This document shows, in pieces, positions 55,801 through 64,000 of a stretch of DNA of 64,000 bases. Source of the DNA: Punica granatum (taxonomy: Eukaryota > Streptophyta > Magnoliopsida > Myrtales > Lythraceae); contig NC_045132.1 of NCBI RefSeq assembly GCF_007655135.1, positions 14,570,001 to 14,634,000 of the forward strand, in the 5' to 3' direction. Numbering within the stretch: the first letter of the stretch is position 1; each line of letters opens with the position of its first letter. The notes below the pieces were generated by a model. That model saw only the letters and a program-made list of their open reading frames with translations, was not told the origin of the DNA and made no database searches. Position numbers and translations under genes: made by a program.

Positions 55801-58622
55801 TTGCATTTACTACTTTCAGGCTCATCTGAAATTCAAAATCGACTTGAATTCAAATTCATCCAAGTGATACTTTGAGGAGCAAGTCTAATCCTTTCACTGT
55901 AAAGGCCGAAAGTGACAGCTTCACAAATAGAGCGTGACCCAACTCTCAATCGCAAGAGATACTAGCACTATCATACCTCCGATCAAAGAGTGGATCTCAT
56001 CCACCCATCCTCTGCTGTCGCCGTCGACTAAACACTAAGGCAACACACACACTCTTTCTTAAACTTTCTTTTGCTTTAATTTAAATATATTCCCACAAAC
56101 GGGCTCCCGACTAGAACAAGCACTTCGAAGAGGACATTAGGACAATCTTTGCGACGCCCTATTAGTTTTGTTGGACCTGTTCGACTCGCCTGTCCTCAGG
56201 GGACCCGGCTTCTCGAGCCTTCCCTAGGGCGACTGCGCATGCCTACTTGCAACTAGGGAAAACATGTTTCTGTGACCCCAGTCACGGTCTAACTACTCCA
56301 GAGTGGTGATGACTAGATTCTCGGAAACAAATGTCGCCTGCACACGGTACACCATGGGTCGCGCACGGGACAAAAAGGGATTTTTCTATGGGACCACCCC
56401 ATATTTCTTACCACATATTCCCCGCATAATCGCCTAATGCATTGTCTTCTTTGTTATCCTTCACAGGAGCACATTAACCACAGGCGAAGAGCGATGCGCG
56501 AGTTCACGCTTCCGTGAGAACTTGTCTCGGACCCTTTCCTTATACTTTGACGATGGAGGTGTCTGACGATGAGGTACCCCCTATAAAGTCGAAGACAAGG
56601 ACAATCGAGCGAATCACTCAGCATTGATGCAATTGTCTCCCTTGAACATCCAGTAACTTCAGCAGCATGCACCCTCCAAGAGGCCTGCACCATAAATGAC
56701 AGCAAGAGATGATCGAAGACATCGCACTGGGCACCTACCACGGCTCACTTCAACAAATGAAGACCGGGGCATCCCCGTTCAATACTCGCACCGGGGCAAC
56801 CTCCATTCCCTATTCCACATGGGACAATTTGACATTTTCTTTTTCTAGTCAACAGGGGAAATTCACATGTAATGCTTGCAAAGACAAATGACACGAAGTT
56901 CGGCTCCCGAGTGCACAAGAGTCAAATTTCCAAGAGAGCCGGTCCTCACAAAATGGGGCTAGCAACACGCAACAAGTCTCCACGAGATGAAGTACATCAA
57001 AGTGGCCTCGACCATGCAGATTCGAGGAGTTTCAAACAAATATACGGGGCACAAAACAAACCCCAGCTGCAAGAAAAAAAAAAGCAGAGCGAAAAGAAGT
57101 GGGGAAAAACCCGCCAATGAAGAGAGAGAGAAAACGAAGCGGGAAAAACCCACCAACAAACAAAAGCAAGGCAATGTCGAGGTCCACCAAAAGCACCGCC
57201 GCCGCCAATTCGAAAAAAAAATCGACAAACCCCGACAAAAAGGGCAGCAGCAGACACAACTCCTCGACGCAGACATAAAACATTGCACTCAGAGGACGAA
57301 TCCTTTGAATCCTTTGCCTTTGCAAACTCGAGAGATAAAAGAATCGAGCCTGTGGCCTAGGCAAAAGCTGGGGCAAAATAGAGGCACGACCAAAAATCCC
57401 GAGGTGGGCGGTCGCGGCAAAATGAGAGCTTATCTCCTTTAGGTTGAGAGGTGCAGCCTCGAGGTGGGTGGGTGATCGTAGCAAAACGAGAGCAAAACGA
57501 GAGATAGATAAAATTGCCCTCAGGTTCTCACACATCGTGTGGACAAGGGATCCCCAAGAGAAGTGGTCAGGTTATCTATTCCAACACGATCTCCGATCGA
57601 CTCTCCATTACCATTCAACTGTCCAGGAGGGAACCTTCCTCAAGCACATTGGGTAACTGAACACGCCGGCCAAGCAGTTCGGTAAAACCTACACAACAGA
57701 AGGATGAAGGAAAATGGGGGTACATCTCGCTGCAAGCGTGAATCCGTGTATCCTTTTAGCTTGGGGCAACGTGCTTCCCAAGCTTTCTCTTTTCTCTTTG
57801 TCTTTGCATAACTCCAAATGGGTCATAGCCTTCCTTTAACAGGCTATCACAGAGCCAAAATCCCAGACATTTCTCTGCAGGGGTTTAGTCATAACGCTTT
57901 GGAAATGGTCAGATTGAATCTGACCAAATCTGAACAGAAATCCCCAAGCGGGTTGTAAATGTAGCCGCCCTACGGTACCCTACTGAAAAGGGTTCAAAGT
58001 CGACGGGCGCGTCGAATAACCGATAGAGCTGCTACGGCATCGTCGGGGACATCTCGATATGCCCATACATAGCTAACGGAAACCCCGCGGAGGCCTTGTA
58101 TCTAGGCCTCTGAAAACGGGACCCATCTGCACTGTTAAAGCAAAATTCTTCACGAGTCACTTAGGTGACCCGAAACTGAATATCCGCGTGCTGCAACAAC
58201 ATTTTCATGCTTATTTGTGTCTACTACTTGTTAGTATTTGTCACATGATTTACTAATAATGTCAGGATCACAGGTACTGCAAACAGCGTCAACTACGACA
58301 GACTCTGATTGCCAGTCCCATGGGATACGTAGGCTCTCCCCACCAGAGCTCGAGTCTCGGAATGCAAAACGTCGGCTTCCGACAAACTTCTCACAAAGCA
58401 AACATACTACCGCCCCAGAGGCAAGGCTTCGATGAAATGACTTCGTCCCAGCATCAACGCCGATCTGGTCATTCAATTGCACTGCAACCGAACAACGAGC
58501 GGCAAAGCATTCTATCACAGTATTACTTGTAGCGTTGACAAGCACAATGCCCAAATTGAATCACAATGATTCCTTCCACACCTCATACCATTCCCAAGCA
58601 TTTGCACTTACATTTAAGTTGC

Positions 58623-59905
58623 GAGTTTACCTTCATGCTTTCCAAGTTCGCCAAGCCTGCTCGCTCGTGCTTCTTGCAACCTTGCCGGGTCTGCTCACCC
58701 GTGCGAGTTTACTTTCATGCTTCGCAAGTTCGCCGAGCCTGCTGGCTCATTCTTCTTGCAATCTTGCCGGGTCTGCTCACGCGTGCGAGTTTACTTTCAT
58801 GCTTCGCAAGTTCGCCGAGCTCGCTCGCTCGTGCTTCTTGCAATCTTGCCCGATCTGCTCACATGTGTGAGTTTACTTTCATGCTTTGTAAGTTCACTGA
58901 GCCTGCTCGCTCGTGCTTCTTGCAACCTTGTCGGGTCTGCTCACTCGTGCGAGTTTACTTTCATGCTTCGCAAGTTCGCGGAGCCTGCTCGCTCCTGCTA
59001 CTTGCAACCTTGCCAGGTCTGCTCACCCGTGCGAGTTTACTTTCATGCTTCGCAAGTTCGCCGAGCTTGCTCGCTCGTGCTTGCAATCTTGCCAGGTCTG
59101 CTCACCTGTGCGAGTTTATTTTCATGCTTCGCAAGTTCGCCCAGCCTGCTCGCTCGTGCTTCTTGCAATCTTGCCGAGTCTGCTCACCAGTGCGAGTTTA
59201 CTTTCATGCTTCGCAAGTTCGCCGAGCCTGCTAGCTCATGCTTCTTGCAATCTTGCTGGGTCTGCTCACCCCTACGAGTTTACTTTCATTCTTCGCAAGT
59301 TCGCCGAGCTTGCTCGCTCGTGCTTCTTGCAACCTTGCCGGGTCTGCTCACCCGTGCGAGTTTACTTTCATGCTTCGCAAGTTCGCGAGTTTGCTCGCTC
59401 GTGCTTCTTGCAATCTTGCCGGGTCTGCTCACCCGTGCGAGTTTACTTTCATGCTTCGCAAGTTCACCGAGCCTGCTCGCTCGTGCTTCTTGCAACCTTG
59501 CCGGGTCTGCTCACCCGTGCGAGTTTACTTTCATGCTTCGCAAGTTCGCCTAGCCTGCTCGCTCGTGCTTCTTGCAATCTTGCCGGGTCTGCTCACCCGT
59601 GCGAGTTTACTTTTATGCTTCGCAAGTTCGCCGAGCCTGCTAGCTCGTGCTTCTTGCAATCTTGCTGGGTCTGCTTACCCCTACGAGTTTACTTTCATGC
59701 TTCGCAAGTTCGCTGAGCCTGCTTGCTTGTGCTTCTTGCAATCTTGCCCGGTCTGCTCACCCGTGCGAGTTTACTTTCATGCTTCGCATGTTGGCCGAGC
59801 CTACTCGCTAGGGTTCTTGCAACCTCGCCAGGTCTGCTCACCCGTGCGAGCTTTCTTTTATGCTTCGCAAGTTTGCTGGGTCTGCTCACCCACGCGTCTT
59901 GCAAA
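58623..59905 (+). repeat. 82-bp minisatellite, about 16 units
   Basis: GAGTTTACTTTCATGCTTCG begins units at 58623, 58705, 58787, 58869, 58951, 59033, 59112, 59194, 59276, 59358, 59439, 59521, 59603, 59685, 59767 and 59848. Spacing is 82 except for three slightly short units (79, 81, 81). The unit also holds CTTCTTGCAATCTTGCC and GGTCTGCTCACCCGTGC. All three forward frames are open across it. Confidence 0.95.
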
Positions 59906-60293
59906 ACATAGGGCAAGCGCCCTATCTTTTGTTTTGCACTTTGCAATTTCCATTAAGCTTTGCGATTTCCATTAATCCTTGCACTTTCCATTAAGCTTTA
60001 CACTTTCCATTAACCTTTGCAATCTTTCCTCCAAACCGCGCACTTTTCGCATATTTCCCTTTATGCCGTTTCATATTCCCGCATATGCTGTCTTCATACA
60101 TCTTTTCTTTACTTTCTGTAAAGCTTGTCCAATCCTTATTTTGTTTTTTATTTCTTTGCATTAGGTATAATATTCCCTACATATCCAAAGAGGGAGGAAA
60201 TGATTGTCAAGGGAGATGTCAAAGGGAACACTCTGACCAAAACGGGGTTCTTCTTTATGTCTTTGGCCGAATCCTCTATCCGAGCATCCAGCC

Positions 60294-60307
60294 AAAGAGG
60301 GGCAAGC
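60294..60307 (+). other. Polypurine tract, internal region 2
   Basis: AAAGAGGGGCAAGC directly precedes the TGTCAGCACC start of LTR D. Confidence 0.78.
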
Positions 60308-61919
60308 TGTCAGCACCCCATTATGGTCCATCAGTTCAGGCAATGCCGCTCAACAGCGATCCAGGCTATTACTTGAGCATCAATACAGAAGAAAGCTCAA
60401 CAGAACAACAAATTGCTATTCATTCTCAAGTCGATAGAGATAGACAAATGATTCAAGCACATGACAGAATAACATACAGAATCGTCCAATGGCATATGGA
60501 GCAAACAGAGAGCCTTAACAACATCCGAACCTGCATTTCCAGAGTTCACACGAACAGTGCTATTTTTCGATAGTTCGCTCGATCATCGAAATATAGCCAA
60601 TATTGGATTTCAAAAATCCTCATTAGTGTCAAACATATGAAAAGTGTCTTCAAAAGCATTTCACAAATCATTTGCTCTATACATAACAACTTTCTGTATA
60701 CAGACAACTTTTCAGTGGAAGTCCAAAAATGCCGGTTTCCCAGAGAAAAGTTAATTACAAATGTCAAATTCGGCCATGCCCTACAAGCATACAGAGCATG
60801 AACAATGCTTCAGATTGTCTCTTGGAAGCCGCACAGACACTTCAAATGACTTTCGAGTGACAAAACGAGCGTACCCCTCTTCGGAAATGCATAACCGGAT
60901 ACTGGTCTGACGGAATTACTACAAACGAAGTTCGTACTGCATTACCTTGGAAACTCCAGCAGACATTCGCAATTGGGCAAAATAGACAGCAAAACCCTTC
61001 ACGGTTTCTCGAATAACTTCCGAAGAGCAAAAAAGGCTATTTTTTACGGAAATGCATATCCGGAGGTCTGTTTTACGGAAACTTGACGCTGGGTGCCTAC
61101 CCTACACGGTGCTAGCCTTCCCAGGGCTCAACGTGGAATCGCCGGAATGAATCACACAACTCATCTAGACCTTCCGAACATTGCTTTAAAGGTCTCAGAT
61201 ACACTTTTCAAGTCCTTAGAGATCCAATCTCGACAAACGGAGATCACAGTGATTTCCGGAGCGCCCAAGCAACTCAGGAAGTATTCTGAGAAATCCGGCT
61301 TCGGACTCGTAGGACGTCTCCGGCTTCACATTGACAACACTTGCTTAAAGGTCAATTATCTAATCTGATTGACAATGGACGTCAAAATGACTAACGCGGA
61401 ATGCAAGCATGAGATGTGCATTCAGAAATGGCGCTAATCGCCTAAAATGGGTAAAACCGGCTTTCGAGCCCAAAAAACCACACGAACATTCATTTAGGCA
61501 AAATGGATGATTTCGGGCTTGTTTGAATTGTTTTCACGTGCACATTGACAATTCGACGTTCGTTTGAGCCACGAACCTCAAACATGCGATCAATTGAGAC
61601 CCAAACTTTGTCCCGAACTTCCCTCAACGCCCGTGGGACCCACGGCTTGCCCTAGGGCAGCCGTAACCTTGCCCAATGCCGCCCTTTTCCTAGGCCTTTT
61701 CTCCTTTGTCTTCTTCATCTCCATGAGGACAAGAAGACAACTTGCAATTCTATCTTCTTCACAATATCTAAGGCTTCTACTTCAACACTCCACCATCACC
61801 ATCCATCCATTAATGCTTCATTCAATCAAAACCCCACCTTAATTCCCTTAAAAAATTCGGATCCTTTAAGCATGCCCCTTAATTGCACTTTGCTTGCCTA
61901 ATTGCATCATTAGCTTGCA

Positions 61920-61928
61920 TATATATAG
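61920..61928 (+). promoter_or_regulatory. LTR TATA box, copy D
   Basis: TATATATAG lies at the place matching TATATAAA of copy A (30129). Downstream both have AAAGCTC..AAAAGCTCAGC-type text. Confidence 0.5.
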
Positions 61929-62493
61929 CCTAAGCCTTCTTAAACTTGAAGACACCTTCTCTTACATCAACACTCGCTATTTTCATCAAGAAAAAGCTCC
62001 CAAAAGCTCAGCAAAATCTCAGCCCCCTTTGGCTCAGCAAAACCAAGCAAAACCCTCAAAGACTTAAGTCGGAATCATGGTATTTACCATCCCGATTTAA
62101 ATCCAAACTTCACCAAACTTCATATCCCACATGTTTTCGATCCCCTCTATCCATTTCCGGGCTTAGCTTTTAAGTTTGAAGCCTCCAACCCATCAGAACA
62201 AGCAACCACAGAACCGAACTCAGAAAAGGTCATTCTCGGGTCAAAATTTCCAACCCGGGTTTCAAGCCCTTCCAAGTCGGTTTGAGCTACCAAAACCCAT
62301 CACACACCTCCCCTCACAACCCTAGGGTGTCAAGGAGTCAAGAAATCCAAGAAAAAGCCGTCGGTTTAACCCCAGGAAGAAGAAATAGCCCGACTGCCCA
62401 GTCGGGTCGAAATTTCTGACTGTTTGTGTGGTTTTCTTGCAGATTGGGTCGATCCGAGACTCTTTTCGAAAAACACCTGCCACAGTTAACTCC

Positions 62494-63069
62494 GGGGGTC
62501 AGTTAGGAGTCGGGAGCCGCTGACCTTGCCTCTAAATTCCATCGGGAGACTCCGTGGCGACGTCCGACCCGACTTGTGCCAGATTGGTCTAAAATTCCGG
62601 ACGTGCTCTGTTTTCCCTGATCTTTGCAGGGCTGTACGGGTCGACTCGATAACTCTGGGACCAAACTACCACTACAGTCACCTCCGGAGGTCAGTTAGGA
62701 GTCGGGAGCCATTGACCTTGCCTCACAATTCCATCGGGAGACTGTGTGGCGATGTCCGACCCGACCTGTGCCAGACGGGTCTCAAATTCTGGACGTGCTC
62801 TGTTTTCCGTGATCTTTGCAGGGATGTATGGGTCGACCCGATAACTCTGGGACCAAACGACCACCACAGTCACCTCCGGGGGTCAGTTAGGAGTCAGGAA
62901 CCGCTGACCTTGCCTCAAAATTCCATTGGAAACTTCCGTGGTGATGTCCGACCCGACTTGTACCAGTCGGGTCTGTTCAGTGTTCTAGCCGGGTCTGTTT
63001 GTGCATTTCGGGTCTGTTCAACGAAAAATAGCCCAAATCCGACCCAACAAAGGTCCAACCCGGATTCTA
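62494..63069 (+). repeat. 192-bp tandem repeat in LTR D, 3 units
   Basis: TCAGTTAGGAGT occurs at 62499, 62691 and 62883, exactly 192 bp apart. 192 is 64 codons, which explains a long open frame here whose product merely repeats. Confidence 0.9.
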
Positions 63070-64000
63070 ACAGTCCCATCCCACATCCCGGGACTAGGTA
63101 TGACCATTCCCGACTTAGAGGAGTTAGGACTTTTACGTTTTCATTGTGTTTACGGAGTTATAAGTTGATTTTATGCATGTTTTGCTTCCAAGTTTTAATT
63201 TTTATGCAATTTCAATATTATATCATGCATGTTTATTATCGTAATACGTGCTAGCATGTCGGGAAATGTTTAAATCGAAGTCGAGGAAACCATATTGACC
63301 CGGAAAAGCTGAGATACCTCACAAATTAACCTCTTGGAGAGGTAACCGAGGGTATTCTTGACCTTTTTGGGTCAAGACCAGTTTCCTTGCCCCGATTTGA
63401 GTTGTTTCCCGAATTTTATGTTTTCCCGCATCCATGGAACCGGTATTGTTTTATCGATTCCGTAAATAACGTGTTTGTGCATGTTTGTATGCTTGAATGC
63501 ATTTTCCAAACTCTTGGCAATACTGGCTTTGTTAATCGTGTCATTTATCGTGTTTGTTGTTTGAGCATGCGAGAAATTATTTGAAACAAGACGGGAAAAA
63601 CTCGTGGAACCCGATGTGGGCCATGAGACCTCTCGGTTTTTTCCAAGGAGAAATGGTTGAGTGTCTCTTAAACTCGTATGGGCTGCACGAGGCTTCATCT
63701 CCCCGTTTTAAGTCCATTTTCGAATTTGGTGTAATTTGCAATCTACATTATTGTCGCAATATCGCTTGAAACTGTCTTTTCCAAACAAAACATGCATGAA
63801 TTTGGGTATCGATGACTCATTCGGGTCCATTTGGTTATGAGGGTATTTTCGGTCATTGGACCAAATTATCCTCGATCCTTATGGAATCGTCTTGGTCGCC
63901 GAGTCACGAATCGTTTTCATAATTAATACATTCGGTACAACCCTTAAGCATTAATTCCACAAACGGGTTAATCGGGACGCTCACATAATTAAACCTACTT

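Larger units (their letters stand above)
53800..60307 (+). mobile_element. Internal region 2, non-coding
   Basis: This 6.5-kb region follows the same order as internal region 1: the CACACTTAGTGGGTTCAGG leader, the 111-bp duplication, the GGGCTTCGGCCC minisatellite, a GGGCGACTGCGCATGCC block near 56228, the purine-rich 57060-57260 block, and the terminal minisatellite. The extra length comes mostly from the two enlarged minisatellites. No retroelement protein was found. Confidence 0.78.
43354..64000 (+). mobile_element. Tandem array of two large non-coding LTR elements sharing an LTR
   Basis: The order is LTR B (43354-44458), internal 1 (44459-49334), LTR C (49335-53799), internal 2 (53800-60307), LTR D (60308 to beyond the window). 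Each internal region opens with a PBS-like site three bases after the LTR and closes with a purine tract directly before the next LTR. No gag, protease, RT or integrase motif was found in either. The structure matches large retrotransposon derivatives, which move with proteins from a partner element. Confidence 0.85.
60308..64000 (+). repeat. LTR D, cut by the window end
   Basis: It starts TGTCAGCACCCC. It is collinear with LTR C through 64000, which corresponds to about 52020 in C. It retains the roughly 0.75-kb TATA-bearing segment lost from C and carries three 192-bp units. By comparison with C, about 1.8 kb should lie beyond the window. Confidence 0.87.

Noticed and set aside
55002..55867. 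Open frames of 163 and 264 codons with GLRPRIYCIG-type repeats, and antisense ones
   Set aside because: Unit lengths of 18 and 27 bp keep every frame open; the matching place in internal region 1 does not keep a comparable protein.
56987..57442. 151-codon very basic open frame
   Set aside because: Lys/Arg content reflects a purine-rich tract; the homologous stretch near 47230-47700 is not open in the same way.
58623..59905. CRISPR-like regular spacing
   Set aside because: There are no unique spacers between repeats; units are contiguous, and the DNA is plant nuclear.
58566..59975. Three long overlapping open frames (222-278 codons) with Leu/Ala/Cys/Ser-rich products
   Set aside because: They are the three readings of one 82-bp minisatellite in non-coding retroelement DNA; all frames are open for the same reason and none has a domain.
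62526..63254. 242-codon open frame with a 64-residue repeat
   Set aside because: It is the 192-bp LTR repeat read in frame; LTR C, with fewer units, breaks it.
43354..64000. Centromeric or satellite DNA
   Set aside because: The long repeats are LTRs bounded by PBS-like sites and purine tracts, not a monomer array.

Overview
The window looks like nuclear DNA of a flowering plant, probably a eudicot. It is intron-bearing and AT-rich between repeats, and it carries plant Ty1/copia and Ty3/gypsy retrotransposons, an L1-type LINE, tRNA-derived SINEs, a PIF/Harbinger relic, Mutator-like MITEs and one plant-specific host gene family. I cannot name the species. No rRNA, tRNA gene, CRISPR array or prokaryotic operon is visible.

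The only intact-looking host gene is a six-exon ALMT (aluminium-activated malate transporter family) anion channel at 21031-22921, plus strand. Its exon boundaries rebuild a 419-residue protein with six hydrophobic segments and the family WEP motif.

Layout. 0-2 kb: AT-rich intergenic DNA with SINE-like fragments. 2.3-7.35 kb: structurally complete copia element (171-bp LTRs, initiator-Met PBS, PPT, 5-bp target duplication GTTCT) whose polyprotein is broken by stops and frameshifts; it sits in the second copy of a 204-bp tandem duplication. 8.3-8.9 kb: degenerate telomere-like motifs and a MITE-like repeat. 9.3-14.7 kb: remnants of large gypsy elements with minisatellites and no coding. 14.8-15.7 kb: LINE tail with RNase H, split by a SINE. 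16-20.4 kb: further SINEs. 20.4-23 kb: ALMT and its upstream region. 24-28 kb: hairpins, a foldback MITE and a copia relic. 28.5-33.6 kb: an old, very long (about 5.1 kb) LTR. 33.6-39.7 kb: scrambled gypsy pieces, including two divergently oriented gag relics and a G-patch relic. 39.9-41 kb: Harbinger transposase pseudogene. 42.4-43.3 kb: Mutator-like MITE.

The last third, 43354 to the window end, is the most unusual part. It is a tandem array LTR - internal - LTR - internal - LTR, made of two large non-coding retroelements that share the middle LTR. The complete LTR is about 4.5 kb and the internal regions are 4.9 and 6.5 kb. Each internal region begins with a PBS-like site and ends with a polypurine tract. 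Neither holds recognisable gag or pol. They are collinear and differ mainly in the size and unit of minisatellites at matching positions, including a roughly 16-copy 82-bp repeat. This resembles the LARD class (large retrotransposon derivatives) with an Ogre/Tat-like PBS, so the elements would need proteins supplied by another element.
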